A DNA stretch of 64,000 bases from Haliclystus octoradiatus. Lineage: Eukaryota; Cnidaria; Staurozoa; Stauromedusae; Haliclystidae. The notes below the pieces were generated by a model. That model worked only from the letters and a program-made list of their open reading frames with translations, was not told the DNA's origin and searched no databases. The stretch lies in the NCBI GenBank assembly GCA_916610825.1, contig OU744454.1:6550188-6614187 (forward strand), given 5' to 3'. The first letter of the stretch is position 1. Every line of letters begins with the position of its first letter. The position numbers were made by a program, and so were the translations under genes. Below, in pieces: positions 1 through 14,100 of the stretch.

Positions 1-942
1 TCAGGTATCGCTACTTTGATTAATGGATTTATCAAAAGCTTTTGATAGTCTTCAACATGACATTTTGCTCCATAAACTGCAATTATTTGGACTCTCAGAC
101 AAAGCCTTGGAATGGATGCGATCTTATCTTACGGCAAGGAAGCAGGTAGTGAAAGTAGACAATATTTATTCTAGTGAACTTATATTAACTTGTGGAGTTC
201 CCCAAGGATCCATACTTGAGCCACTACTATTCCTTATTTACGTAAATGACCTACCCAATGCCATATCATCCGGCACTGTTGGACAATTTGCAGACGACAC
301 GCAAATCCTGTATAAGTACAATCCAATAAAACCAGGCTCACTACCTGAAATAGAATCAAAAATAAATGCTGATTAACAAACACTTACGTCCTGGTTCAAC
401 TCTAATTCGCTTTTACTCAATGCCAAAAAAACACAAATTCTATCCATTGTTCATAAGAAAGTAGCAAATACCCAATGCCACTGCTAAAAATAAACAATGA
501 AACTCTTTCATATACCCCTTCTGCTCGAAACCTTGGTATCACATTCGACAAAGACATGAGCTACAAGCAACACATCAACCAAATCTTAAAGACAGCATCA
601 CATCGAATATCAGCAATAGCAAAACAACGTCGGTACATTCCAAAACATCTTTTTACCCGACTTGTTGAATCAAAAATTGTAGAACCAAGCTTATATGCTC
701 TTGAAGTATTTTCATCGTTTACAAAAACTCAATTGCGTAGAGTAAAGATTGGAATACAAAATTGGGCAGCCAAATTAATCATAGGAAAAAGAAAACATTC
801 AAGAATGAAAGACGCATTGAAACAATTGAACTTGCTGACAATTGAACAAAATGTTGAATTAAGAACAGCTACAACAGCTCACAAATCAGTTTTAGGCAGT
901 AATGGCGCTAATTTACAATCTCTTTTTACCAAAGCTAATTAG
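1..942 (+). pseudogene. Broken non-LTR retrotransposon (LINE) reverse transcriptase, 5' truncated by window edge
   Basis: Remnant of a LINE ORF2. The first part (from about 23) reads through the RT finger/palm motifs: DLSKAFDSL, then GVPQGS and the catalytic FADDT box. An in-frame TAA at 374-376 interrupts it; the same frame continues (TSWFNSNSLLLNAKKTQ, typical of the RT region after the FADD box) to about 480. The frame then shifts and 475-942 carries the RT thumb/C-terminal region (ARNLGITFD, then WAAKLI). A further frameshift is likely just before 23. No endonuclease is in view because the element runs off the left edge. It lies in the intron upstream of lectin gene A, in the same orientation. 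Seen: motifs, stop and shift. Inferred: dead copy. The exact LINE clade was not determined. Confidence 0.88.
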
Positions 943-1195
943 TAGTATTGCAGTATTGCATCATTATGTGTAACCAAACAACCAATCAATGATAAGTATA
1001 GGATAATTTATGTTGCCCCGGTAATATTTACACGCATAGCACTATGCGTTCAACTTCCATCTAAATGACAAAAAGATGATGAAAGAGAGACTCTTCTGTA
1101 GCATCATTAGCATAGACACATGGCAGGTGACGTTACGAATAGTTAAAAATGAATATGCTTCTAACTTCTAATCTATATATATTTATCTATTACAG

Positions 1196-1472
1196 AAATA
1201 TGTCTAATTGGAAGAGATTGTATTCAAAGTAGTACACATGTCAATTATCTATGTCAGAAGGCGATTGATGGTCTTAATAATGATGGTTTTACTCATACCC
1301 TTCAAATATCCGATCCCTGGTGGCAGGTAGATCTGTCTGTATCACGAATCGTCACAAAAGTAATTCTTTATAACAGACAAGCAACACATCAAAATGTTCT
1401 TAGACGCCTTGACAATTTCACAATCCGTTTGCAAGATACTCCAATGCCCCAAATGCCATCTACTCAAAATAT
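1196..1472 (+). CDS. Gene A exon: F-type lectin domain, N-terminal part
   Basis: Acceptor TATTACAG at 1188-1195, donor GTAAGT at 1473. It enters in phase 1 and leaves in phase 2, like the equivalent exons of B, C and D. At 277 nt it is 9-12 nt shorter than the paralogues. Confidence 0.85.
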
Positions 1473-2259
1473 GTAAGTAAACGTTTCTTTCCTCATTGGT
1501 TCATTTCACACATATTGTTATAGCAATTTGATGAAAAATCAGTAGTGGAGTCCTGAAAGCTCACTATTAAAAACCTGCCGCACATTTCACTACTGGAGAA
1601 ATGTAGGGATACCGTATTGAAAGGTAGAGAAAAATAACATTCTCTACAGTTCATCTGAAAGTGGTGAATATTGAGGATTGACTGGTGCATCAGCGTGGAG
1701 CCATTTTATTTGAAGTTTTGATGTCAATGCTACTACTAATTCTAATTATAATGTGTATTTATCAACCCTCCTCGCAAAAAATATCACTTGTACTACATAA
1801 TCCATCTAATTATCTAGTACAAGTGGTATGTTTTGCAAACATGGCCCATATCAAGGTTTAGTTGTATCAGTTTAAATATATGATTACTTTCATCATCAAC
1901 TGAAGCAATAATGTCTCCTTCGAAATGCACAAGTTATTAAATAATCGGAATGTCGATTATAGTTGGAATTGTACAAATTAATTTATAGACCATGTAACAA
2001 ATCTTTTACTGCAAATTAAATAGAAGCTATAGATTACACAAGACCTTAATTTCTCATTCTTATTGAAGCTATCTGACTTCAATTTTATGTCGTTCTTTAT
2101 ATTTGTTTTTTTAGCTGTGTCAAAGATGCTCCGTATGCCACCGAACGGATCCGTTACCTCCAATGTGTAACAATTATCACAGGACGTTATCTTGTCATTC
2201 AGATTAAATCAACCTCCGGTATCCTCTCTTTAGCGGAGGTTAGATTGTTCGGTTATTGA
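1196..2259 (+). CDS. Gene A: F-type lectin (fucolectin-type) domain, two 3' exons
   Basis: Exons 1196-1472 and 2115-2259, joined by a phase-2 GT..AG intron, encode an F-type lectin (fucolectin/tachylectin-4/pentraxin-1) domain. Visible hallmarks are CIQSST near the start, AIDGL, the DPWWQVDLS core, a VILYNR strand, and the terminal EVRLFGY followed by a stop. F-type lectins are usually secreted, bind fucosylated glycans, and act in innate recognition. HX26R of the sugar site is present, but the following X-D-X4-R/K is not. The upstream PAN and linker exons seen in B-D are not in the window; they would lie left of position 1. No disablement is seen in the two exons. Whether A is a complete functional gene cannot be judged here. 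Confidence 0.85.
2115..2259 (+). CDS. Gene A last exon: F-type lectin domain, C-terminal part
   Basis: Acceptor TTTTTTAG ends at 2114; TGA is at 2257-2259. It encodes CVKDAPYATERIR, GRYLVIQIKS and AEVRLFGY, the last strands of the lectin fold. The 145-nt length is identical in all four copies. Confidence 0.86.
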
Positions 2260-4745
2260 ATAGCACGCCGATGTCAACTTTTCTGTCGATGCACTTCTAT
2301 AAGGGTTATGTAAATGGCTATTTTCTAGATGTTGGCATTTTAGTTTTCATCTTAAAAATAATTATATACACTGTAAAAATAGCAGATACTATTAAATTGA
2401 CAGAATTTAACATATCAATCAACTTTGTTATGTAGAATCCTAAATTGTCCAAAAATGAAACACTTCAAATGTGCCCTGATGTAATTACTCAGCATAGCTC
2501 TTTCGCTGTCCTTGTATATGAATAGCAAAGCAGTAAAATTTTGTATCGACAAATTCAGATTTTTAATATTGAATATTTCGGCCTTAGAGTGTTTTGATGA
2601 TAATTATTTGCTATAATAATACAAATCAATCAAAAAAGATATATATTAAAAATTGTTGCATCGAAAATAGTACCAGAACCTTTTGCCCGGATAATATGAG
2701 TTTTTATAAGAATGTCATGTGTAAAATTTCTTTGTATAATTATTGATATCCTATCCGATTATTGAACCTTGACAAATATTTTCTTGGATTCTACCATGTG
2801 ATTTTATGATTAGAGGAGAAGCAAAATATGGTGGTGTTTTGAAATTGCAAATGTCAGTAACAATCAAACTATTTTGAAAAATTTCTGAACATCTGATGAA
2901 ATAATTCGACTTGTATGTTTTCTCTTACACCAAAAAATAACACGGTACGGAATCCAAGAAAATATGTCACTGTACACTTATCATAAGCAAAAATCAGAAT
3001 TTATCCGAACTATTAAGAATTTTAGAAATGTCCAACAGATTTCGTATCACAAAAAATGAGCGCGATAAGATTAGAACAATTACCAAGCATTTATTCGTAA
3101 TACGAACGAAATATTCAAAACCGTGTTGTTGTTATGGACAAATGGTCGATAATTGTGGTGATCTTATCGCACTCACTCGTAGTGAAAGGAAGGTTGACAG
3201 TATGACGTCACTTAACTTTCATTTACTGTTTTTCAACCGACTAAATATTTTCTATCGACTTCTGATCCATCGTATATTGTAAGTGAAACCGACATTGTAG
3301 AGCCATCATTCCAAACTGTGACCGAAACTATGCATTGAAATATCTATACATTCTTCTCAATCTTGACAAGGTTGTCAGTTTGAAAAATTCAATTTTCTAA
3401 AAACTAATTATGAAGCAAAAAAGATAATGAAACAGGACACGAGCTAGCTATTATTGTTACAATATTCTAATGGCGACACCAAAGTATTTTGAAATTTATC
3501 TGCTCTATTTTTGATTGCTGGACATGTCACAAGGGAGTTTATATGTTCTATGCATGTTATTATGTTATATAAAGTTCTGTTGTATGATTTCTATTGTTTG
3601 GGGCTCTTATGCAGGGAGAATATGGGGAGAACAAGGACAAATCAGATGTTTTTATAGGCGTTGTTAAGGATATTATCAAAATTTAGGTTCTATTCAATTG
3701 TAATTGCTAATCCTTTGTCCATATGAGATATATAAAGCGAATTACTATAATTACCCGAAAAGCACGTTTGATCCCCTGTATAGAAATTGAGTAATTAAAT
3801 CAAACAGGATCAAAAACTGATTTTGTGAATGCTGTTAAATAATATTGAATGAGAATGAAGTATCTTGAAGGACTCATCGCTGAACTGTTTATACTGTTTC
3901 GTAGAAAGTAAATTGAATTCCATTAGCCCCGTTCCAAAGGTGAAAAATAATGTTGAGAGGAAATAGTCGATATCAACTGGCATGTCTAATGTTAAAACAT
4001 ATTTTCCGGTGTTTTTACCAAGGATAAAAAAACGTATCCTGAACACGAAAACGATAGTAAATACATATCATTCCTTGATAACTTTATTCATTATTTTAAT
4101 TTATGTTTAACTTAAAATTCCTTAGAAAGTATTTGTTATTGTTTATTGTGACTCTGTCTCCGTAGGGTGAACACCTGTAGTTGTTTTATATATAAATTGT
4201 AACTTCCGTTTGTATCAGTCTTTCTCTACATGTAAATAATCGCTGTAATATGTAATCGCCCTCTTTCTATGTCAACCTTTATAGAGCAACATCTAATACA
4301 TACAATCTCATACAAAACATTACAGATATTCGTTATTACCGCTGAATATATTATTTTTACAAAAGAGCAAGATGTTTTCTCCAAAAATTCCCACCTGCAC
4401 TTTACCGCTTCAAACTTTACACATCTGCTCCAAATATTTGTGATATTTTTCTGATTAAAATGCATTCGGATAAGAAAAGATTCAAATTTGCATATGTTGT
4501 GCACATTCAGATTACTGCAGCCCAATCCGATTCCAAGATTAGAAGCTAGCAGACCTCTGGCCAAAAGTATCAAAAGGAAGATCCATCACTGGTATCTCCC
4601 ACAAGTCCTTGTATATGCATGTACAACTTTAATTGTTTTATTTTATTTTTAAATGGCTTTTTCAAGAAGAAATTAATTATTCATCATTTACGAATGTATT
4701 TATAACACGACCAAATGCAATATAAGGCCTTACCTGTGTAACATA
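2260..4745. other. Spacer between genes A and B
   Basis: No supported gene. The first ~300 nt resemble the 3' flanks of B, C and D. A weak inverted repeat (TATTTTCTTGGATTC near 2775, its complement near 2960) brackets about 200 nt. An 84-codon ORF at 3028-3282 has no recognisable domain and overlaps a short inverted repeat (ATAAGAT.. near 3064 and ..ATCTTAT near 3163), so I do not call it a gene. The rest is AT-rich sequence in which I see nothing. Confidence 0.5.
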
Positions 4746-4831
4746 ATAGCATATTCATACATACATTGCATCGATCAAAGCGAGGAAAATAAACGGTTTG
4801 GTATATAATCATCACTTGCTCGTCTTCAAGT
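4746..4831 (+). promoter_or_regulatory. Conserved block upstream of PAN-lectin gene B
   Basis: CATATTC...ATACATTGCATCGATCAAAG is shared almost unchanged with the segments just upstream of genes C and D. A TATA-like GTATATAAT starts at 4801, 31 bp before the ATG; C and D have GATATAA at 30 and 31 bp. Conservation across copies suggests a core promoter. However, a TATA box this close would put transcription start almost on the ATG, so the role is uncertain. Confidence 0.45.
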
Positions 4832-5113
4832 ATGGTTCTCACTAGCAATGGCAAATATTATGCCACATCAAAAAGTGTGGTAAATTACAATGGAGTGCAT
4901 TTGAAATCATCATACGTAAATAGTATATTTCACTGTTCTACACAATGCGAAGAAGAATCTTCTTGTAAGATGTTTTCAATTAATCTAACAGCATTCACAT
5001 ATTTGATGTGTATGCTATTTGATTTTCGTTTCACTCAAGCAAGAAGTGAAGTTGAAGCTAATTTTAACACAGATAATGATAATCCAAAAGTCTTCTTCAA
5101 GAGCGAATTCATG
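4832..5113 (+). CDS. Gene B exon 1: PAN/apple-like domain
   Basis: 282 nt, 94 codons, donor GTAAGT at 5114. The start was chosen by alignment with C and D, where the same ATG opens a frame of the same length. Four cysteines with apple-domain spacing are kept. Confidence 0.78.
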
Positions 5114-8100
5114 GTAAGTATATTAAATGATTGTATTATGAACATGGGTATGTTTATTCTATTACGTATTATGTATTTTTAATATGCATGAATGGTTGTC
5201 TTTAACAATAGTTTTACTAACTGCTGCTTAAATATTATCTTATAATTTCGATTATATTATAATAAGAAATTTCGAAAGCATCATTGTGAAAATGAGAGGG
5301 AAATATTCAAATTGATTTATGCATAACAAAACTATTGCTCTAATAGTGTGTTATGAAAAATTTCAAGTATAACTGCAATCACGACACATCTCTAACCAAA
5401 TCATCTTTATATAGATTAATGATGCAAGAAAAGTCAAAAATAGCAACAAATAGAATATATCAGTCAACTCTACTAAATACTAAACTCTACTAAAACCTCT
5501 ATAAACGAGCGAGCCGACAATGATTCAACGACATGGAAAACTTAACACATCTGCTCGATAAATTAATTGTCATAGCTACAAACCTAACATCTAACTCATT
5601 GCGCTCAACCAATGATTTTACTTGTTATTGTAATGAGGGATAATCACATAGATAATTAAAACACTCACAAAAGCAACTGTTCTGAAAATATTAAGGCGCT
5701 TTTTTCCTTTGTATATATAATCGAAATTGTTAATTCAGTGTAGACGATAGTGCTGTACTAATAAAATAGGAGCATATAATAATATTAAATCTCTATCTAC
5801 TTATATTAATAATACTGTCTGTTTATATATCACAATCTACTTATATTAATAATACTGTCTATTTATATCACTTATATACATAATACTGTCTGTTTATATA
5901 TCACAATATTTCTGTGTCTGTCCGCGACTTATGTACGTCTTACTGGCGAAATAATACGGATAATCCGTTGTCGGGAAATTATGCAAACATTTGTGTCGAG
6001 ATAACCGTGTACAGTAACAAATTTGTTGTATGAAAAGTATGGGTCTATGACGTTGTTTTAAAATAATATACTTCATCTGATATTTTATTGGATATCATTG
6101 CATTAAAAAATTCAGAGATTTTGAAAAATTTCATAGGTCGATAATCTAGCGGGCAGCCAAATCGAATTCAAATTGAAATCCCCACAACAAAAATATTTTG
6201 CTTTGAATTTAAAAGCTGCGTGTAAATTGTTTGAACAAGTGAAACTTGAAACTGAATCAGTTTTATGATAATTATAGCAATACGAAATACTGCATTACAT
6301 TGAATTACAAGTAGATTTAGGCCAGACAAAATATGTTTTGAAATCAAAGAAACGTAGACCTATTTCATGTAGTGTTGATATCAGCAATACATATAGCGCG
6401 GCACAAACGCTATGAAATTAAAGAGACTTTAGGTCTTAATTTCATTTATTAATGAAACAAAATGCCGTTCATTACTTTTCTCAAAATTGAGATACAAAAC
6501 ATTTCTTTTTTAAAAAGGCTATTTTGATATATAATTTGTTAGAACACTGAGCAAACAATCTGTTTTGAAATGAATAATCTATCATGGGGCATAAAAACAA
6601 ATTAACTTGCAAGAATTTTCAAAATGACGTTGGCGTTCGACTAATTCGAAAAATATTCAAAGTTCGAATAGATTATCTGTCTACAGTATAAAATTATAGA
6701 GTTTAGAATTAATCAAGGCATTGCACAAAAGTATTTCTATAATTTATTATTCAATATAAAAATATGAATCATTTGGTTTTGAGCAGGCAGGCTTTTATTT
6801 TCAGATTTTGTAACAAGCTAAATCTAAATCTGAAGCTAAATTAATTTAATTTTGAATGTATTGCATGCAATGCCACGAGTTTCACCGGGCACACTCTGAT
6901 GGCGTTATTTTGTGAACACCACATTAGTGTTGTATATATTGCAATAAAGATTTATGAATCCGAACCGAACGCGATCCGATCGTATCGGGTCAGATTCGGG
7001 TTAATATTTTATGTCTTCGGATCGGATCGGATTTGAAGTGATTTTTTATGGATAGTTTCATATTTAGAAATTTGACTGAGTATTTGTAATTTATAATAAT
7101 TAATGTGTTCTGGCCTCCTTTCAGCACATAAAATAAATTTTTTCTATGTAGATATAGCCACGCTAAATTATACATTTCAATCGACTCAATTGATGTGAAA
7201 TAAATTAAATTTTTACTAAAGGAATGATTAAAGATGTATTGATTAATGCTACATCGTTTCAATGCGTATTGTGTCTCATGTTCTCCTCCAGAGTTCATAC
7301 TCCGTATTATACAGCGATAGTCAGCTTAGTCAATTGTTTAATTATAAGTGATGTAAAAGTTTTATCATAGAAGGTCCATAATGGACCACACTCATTGCTA
7401 GTATATATATATATATCGAAGAAACTAACCTATTACATTTTAGAGACGGTTTCAAAGAAATGTTGCATTACATTTAAAAATAGTATATTAGAATTAATTC
7501 AATTAATAATTACTTCTATTTGAGATCGCAATGTATTCCATGCTTGAATCATCTCAATTAAATGGCTAGCGTTTGTTCAGTGGAAATTTTGCCGAAATTA
7601 CGAGATGAAGGCTAGTACCTAAGCTCCTTCTCGCTTCACTTTGCACGGGGAAAGAACTTCTTTCTCAAAGTTCTTTTATGTTCATTGTCTTGATCGTGTA
7701 TGATAAAGATGATGATGTAAACTATCTGAATAATTTTTAAAAACTTGTATACCTGCAACACCTAGGTCGTAGATCTATCAAGTCGAGATGAAATTATGTA
7801 ATGTGCTCACACTCTACAATTTAGAAAAATTCGTTAGCGTACATTTTTTTTTTTTGCAAACTTACGTTTCGAGTTTATCAACACAACAGAGTCCGCGAAG
7901 AGGTATATTGACTAATAATAAACACTCAAAACATCACTGATGCTGAATCATTACCCCGTTTCATTGTGTTTGGCAAAAATAAAAGTTCATTAGTCATGAA
8001 TTATGATTACAGCACAAATATATATTATCATTTTATAATTTTTATTTAAATTTTTAAAATCTTCTATAATTCTTATAGTTTTGATCATTTCAATAAGTAA

Positions 8101-11100
8101 CTTGATATAAAAGCTATCGACAAATATTATATATACAAGAGAAATTTTTTATATCACCATACGCTACAATTACCTAGTTTTACTCTCCGGACGTCTCTGG
8201 ATGTCCCTGAAAGGCTAATAGCATCACCTCCCTCCCTGTATTTCTATTGACTTTATTTGCCATCTTTATCGTTTCTCACTTGTGCAATTAAAAATCAATG
8301 TACCACGAGTTTTTGATAAACGCTTTAACTTTTTCTCCAAAGGTCCGTGTAGCTTCAGCAGTTATTGGTTGGAAATTGTATACACATCCGATAATGTTTT
8401 AGATACGTTTCAGATATAAGACACAGATACATTTCTCATCTGATAACTTATCACCTTTATTTTATAGGATACTTATCTTCGATTGAAAACAGGTTAGTAG
8501 GGATATTCATTTTCATATAAATTTCATTTACTATTCATCTTTAATAGCATCGTGATTAAATGGAATGAAATGATGATAAACATATTATCATATTACAGAC
8601 TTTTCTATCCTAATTTCATTATTGTTTATACCCTATCAGTATGAAATCCAGTCTGATTCCAATCAAATTAACAAAACCAATGCACACTCTATGATTATTG
8701 TTATAATTTTTGAAACCAAGTTCAGCGTGTCATCTACACCTTTTTTATGTGGATTTCAAAAGTTTTCCAATGAAATTCTAAAGTTTATATACGAATGGGT
8801 TGTAATGTAGTTTTTATTGCCTATTTATTTAATAAAACAACGAAAGCTGAACGAAAGTTTCCACTGTCTTTATTTTACATGTGGCAGAATCTACAAATCT
8901 TTTCTTGTGGGATGATTCTGTTTGCTTTTTTGAATAAATATTCCAAAGTTAGATTAAGCATTCCTGACTCTGATTGATGTGCTTCACATACATGCAATGC
9001 ATAGGTCAGAGATGTTTTTCTTTGATAGCCAGTCTAGCTCTTCAAGACACCCATTCATCTGATAATATTTAGGAGTTAAGAACATTACATGCAATTCAGT
9101 TTCATCCAGTTGAAATATATATACATCCCTATTAATAGGGAATCTATCACATTCTTCGAGGATAAATTTATAAGAAAAATAGGATTGTTTCATGGTCAGA
9201 TAATCTGTTCATACCAATATTATCTAGCATATCAAATATTTTAGCACAATCAATTATCAACATTGATCGATTACTCATTCGTTGAGAATGCGCAAGGCTT
9301 TTAACAAGGTTTGACATGGTTCATTGTCTCAACTTTCAAAGGTTTGACTTTTCTCAAAATGGAATGCAACCTATACTATCTGTTATAGTTGCGATGCGAA
9401 ACTCAACGTAGAATCTCAAGAATAGTGAGTGACAATCTTCCAGCACGGCACTCTTCTGTTAGAAGACTAGCCGGCGCGCAGACCCAAATCTTTTTTTTAT
9501 GATTAGTAGGGTCTGCGTAATATGGATAGAAAGCTTGCGCTGGGTGGAAGCTGGAGGGAGTGGTGGAACGTCATTACAATTTAACTCCTGCTGTTAAGCG
9601 TTGTTCAACTACAGACGACGTCACAAACAGCATTTCAATGCAGGTCCGATTTTCGTAAATAACAAAACTTTTCACAATCAAAATTGTCACTTATTATTTA
9701 CGAAATAAGATGAGTTGATTCATAACCACGCTCAAATCATTAATACGAACTTAAAACAATGTACTATTTCTGTTACATATGAAGTGATCTAAGTTGTCCA
9801 ATGTTTTTAATGCATTTGTTTTTGACAAAGAAACTCGAAAAATGTAATCGGTAATAAAATGATGATCAGACTTAGTCTTTCGCAAAGAAATATTTTTGTA
9901 ATCCATTGCCATGGCGCAGCGAAAAGATCCAGAGATTAAATCGTTCTATATGTAATAAAATTATTTTTTCTTTCGATATTATCCATGAAAAATTGGCTTT
10001 TACGACGAACACAAACACCAGCCAAATGAATTTCAATATCTTGAAATCAAGTTTTTGTTGGCCGTTGCTGCATGTAAAATAGCATGTCCTGTCTTCCGTG
10101 AAAGGCAAATTAACAAGAACTCGTTTTTGTCAATACACTATGTTCATTTTACTACAAATATAATTACAAAAAGTCTGTATTGAATAAAAAAGTCTGAGGT
10201 GTCCCTCGTACAAACTGAAACGAACACAAGCAAAATTATTTTATCGAAGAAAAACGACGTTTTATTATTCTGCTTGCGTGTAGCATACTTGAAAAGGAAT
10301 GCGTCAAAAACATATATTTATCAACCAATCATGTTGTGGTTCTAGTTTTGGAGAACTCGCTAGCGATTGGCTGATGAACAATAGACAAACAATAGATTTC
10401 TCACGTTTCTGCCACTCCCCCTAATTCAGTCCAGCGCAAGCTTTTTGTCGATATTACGCAGACCCTACTAATCATAAAAAAAGATTTGGGTCTGCGCGCA
10501 GGCTATTAGAAGGCTGATTTCTGCCGATCATATGGTGAAATAAATACTGTCATCATTTCAAAACAGGCTCCAGCCACTATTTTCTCAGAGGTTGTCATGA
10601 TTTCATGATTTCTTGAGAGTTGTTGATAATAAATCAGAATTGTTCGCCTTCTCAATTGATATTGTGTTATTGCGCATAAAATGGTCAGAGGACATCATCG
10701 TAACCTATCTCCAGTACTCACCTTGTAATGTTCTTAGAGATATTTTGAGATTTAAACTATCTTCTCAGGAAAAATATGATACAAGGGGGTAGCTCTAATA
10801 TGCTGCAGATTTTGATATTGAGCTGTATAAATAACTAGTATACATTAATATTCAGGTGAATTCTATTATATGTGTTGCATATTTCAATCAATTTCACATC
10901 AATAATTTTTGGAATTCTATTGGTATCTTGTAACTCGATCAGGAAGCTAACCGATCTATGAGCCTACTGATAACCTAGGACCGGACCAACATTTTTGGTG
11001 ATTAATGACTCCCACAAATTGGTACTTCCAGGTCATTATTAACTGGTGTGCAATTACTCTATAATGATCAATAAATAACGAATGATGATCCTTTTGCGTG

Positions 11101-14100
11101 ACATTTTATATGATCAATGTCCAACAACATGTTCAAGATCTACATCTAACAATTTCTTATGTCTTCAAAAAAGTAAATTGTTAAGCAAATCCTTTTGTTA
11201 CAACCAATTCTCTCTGTTGCAACATTAACTTTATTGGATTGAAAATGTTAATCTTAGTATATTTTTAATGATTAAATCAATGTAGTATTGCAGTAATTCA
11301 CTGATAAAATAATAATAATGATAATACTGTAATAATATAGCATTCGTATGTGCATATAGCTTTATGTTCTAGGCAATTCACTGCTACTAATTAATTATAT
11401 GTTATCGTTCTGTCAATGAGCTTTTATCATTCGCGGATTCAAGGAAGGGGGCAATAGGTGCTTGAGCACCAGTCAGATTTTCAAAGCTGTGACGCTGCTG
11501 CAATGACGTCATTTGATGTTGCCATAGAAACGAAGGATTTCAGCTATTTTTGCATTTGCCATATTTTCCTGCTGTAATTAGCAGTCCTGAACTGTCTTAG
11601 TGAACGATTTCATTGGAGCAATGATTCAAAGCAATCTTCCAATCAGCAAAAAGGACTGAGAAGCCCCCAAAATCTAAAATCCAATCACCTGTCGTGTTTG
11701 AGCACCAGTCAGAAAAATCAACAAACCATTATCGCCTTCGCACAACCCTTTCAACAAATCATATTGTCTCAATTAGGAATCTCAGAAATTTGGGCAGCAG
11801 TGGCCACCCTTCCATTGCTTTTTTTAGTGCTAGAACTAGAATGACGTCAAGTAATCAAGTACAATACAAAGTCCGACTGTATTGTTCTCAAATTCGTGTT
11901 AACGTAGCATCATTCCATCCTCAACCTGTGACCTTCATTTCCAGGCAGCGCTCCAGTGAGGGCGTAATAAAATTGAAGGTTAAAAAATGTGGCAGAAACC
12001 AAAAAAAATCGTGTGACCAATCAAAGCGCACCTTGGTGTCATGTTAGTTACAGGTGTTGGTTGATCGGCTCATCGAAGAACAATACAACGAGGTGTGAAC
12101 AGAAATTGAAATTTGCTGAATTTCAGCTATTTTAAATTTCAACATTTTGTAAACAAACTGTTGAAGAAAACTAAAAACGTCAAGTTTACGGTAATATATT
12201 GGATCAAACTGAAGCAACAGAATTACAAATGATAGATTACATTATCTCGAAGGATTGTATGAACATTATTAAAGCCTTTTGTGGGCGTAGAATACAAAAT
12301 AACAGGAGAAATCATCATGTTTTGACGGAGCCATCGCCATCGTTGGAAAATTGTAAGAGCTTCCGCTGTATTGAATCATGATTTTAATAATCAAAATCAA
12401 AGAAATATTTAAAATTAAAGATCAATTCTCCAACATACAGATTACTCTGATTCAAAATTCCATATCTCCGTAAATATATAATTAAAAATTGACAATATGA
12501 CAGAATAAGCGCTGGAAAAATAAACTTTGAAAATGATTCAAGCAAGTCTGTTTACATTTTTAGTGTTTTATTCACCAACCAGCGCTCGATAAAACTTCAC
12601 GTTATACAAAGGTGAGTTGTGATTGGCACATCATGTTTTTGGTTTTTGGCACACTTTTCAACCTTCAATTGTATTAGGCCCTCACTCGAGCGCTGCGCGA
12701 GAATGAGGGCCGTGATGGAATGAGTCTAGTGTTAACTTATCAAGTCGAGTTGTTATGCCTTCCACTTTTGCAAGCATGGCGGATTTGCGTCTATGAATGC
12801 TTAAAATTATGTTGGTGAGCTATTACAGAATCTTCTCTATATTGACGATTTAAAGTGGGAATAATCCCCAAACTATCTTTACATATATATAGAACCTGAT
12901 TTGAAAAAACAATGGCGTAAGTTTTTTTTCAATCTGGAAATTATTCCTTGATGTAAGATGCCTTCAAACTGTTGTTTTGACCCAAATGTCGCTGAGAAAA
13001 AAAGGGATTGGATCTAGCTTTATGACGACAAAGTCACAAGTCGTGTTGTTTGTCTAACAGAATCAAGAGTGGGATGATCAAGCGACATTATCTTTGAGGT
13101 GACCTAACTCCGAGAAGTCACACAAAAAAATTCCGATTAGGCTGAGCCATGAACAAACATATAAAATCGCGAATTACGTAAAAAGATGCAATTTGCGATT
13201 TCAGGAGCAGAATAAAATCTATTGAAACGCTCAGGTGAAATAATTTCTCGTAGCGTCATTAAGCGCGATGAATCTTATATAGATTGCAGATAACACAAAT
13301 GTCAGCCGGCTCAAACGAATTAAGTCATTAACTGATACGTATTTTGCATGAGATGGGAACCGGTTTTGGACCATCCTCTATTATTACTAAAAAATAAATA
13401 AAGAAAAACGAAAAATCTATTTGACATATTTATTTTAATCATTTTATCTATTGATATTTTTGTAAAGCTCTTTTGATCAGGAAATGTAAAAAGTGCTATA
13501 TATATTATAAAATTATTATTACTATATTATTATAATCACATTTGGAATATCAACTAGAAGATAACAGATCTGAAAATGATCATTTTGATATTATACTGTT
13601 ACCGTTTAGTGAATTCCTATCTATTCAAGTTGCTCGTTATATAACACCGATTAGATAGTAATACAAACATAATCCAGTCAGAAGAATACACTTCCAATAT
13701 ATTCTAGAAAATTTGGTAAGATGTCGTTTGATATATGATCCACATATCCTATTATTCATTATATATTATGGAAGAAATTATATGTAAAATGATGAGGATA
13801 AGATATTTAATTTTATTTATTATAAATGAATATGATGTTAACTTCTATGTTAATATATTTATCTATTACAGAAATAAGTCTGTTTGGGAGAAAGTGTGCT
13901 CAAAGTACTACACAACACGTGTATAAATGTAAGAAAGCAATCGATGGACTTAGTCATGGTGGAATGCCAGATTTCAGTCACACATCCACCCAAAAAGATC
14001 CCTGGTGGCAGGTAGATCTGTCTGTATCACGTATTGTCACACAAGTAATAATTTATAACAGAGATTCTCCTGTTCCTGCTGTTGTTAGACGCCTTGACAA

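Larger units (their letters stand above)
5114..8467. other. Intron 1 of gene B
   Basis: No coding signal. It holds a ~40-bp tandem repeat (5785-5905), a copy of an interspersed repeat also found at 23,057 (7277-7425), a (CGGAT)-rich patch at 6960-7030, and a short (TA)n run at 7402-7418. The rest is AT-rich with nothing recognised. Confidence 0.55.
8493..13871. other. Intron 2 of gene B
   Basis: Carries two TIR elements (9467-10505 and 11898-12736), annotated separately. A 15-bp phrase TGAGCACCAGTCAGA occurs twice, near 11463 and 11698. No gene is supported in the remainder. Confidence 0.55.

Noticed and set aside
11694..12047. 117-codon ORF in intron 2 of gene B
   Set aside because: It overlaps a transposon inverted repeat, has no recognisable domain, and its extent depends on the repeat arm.
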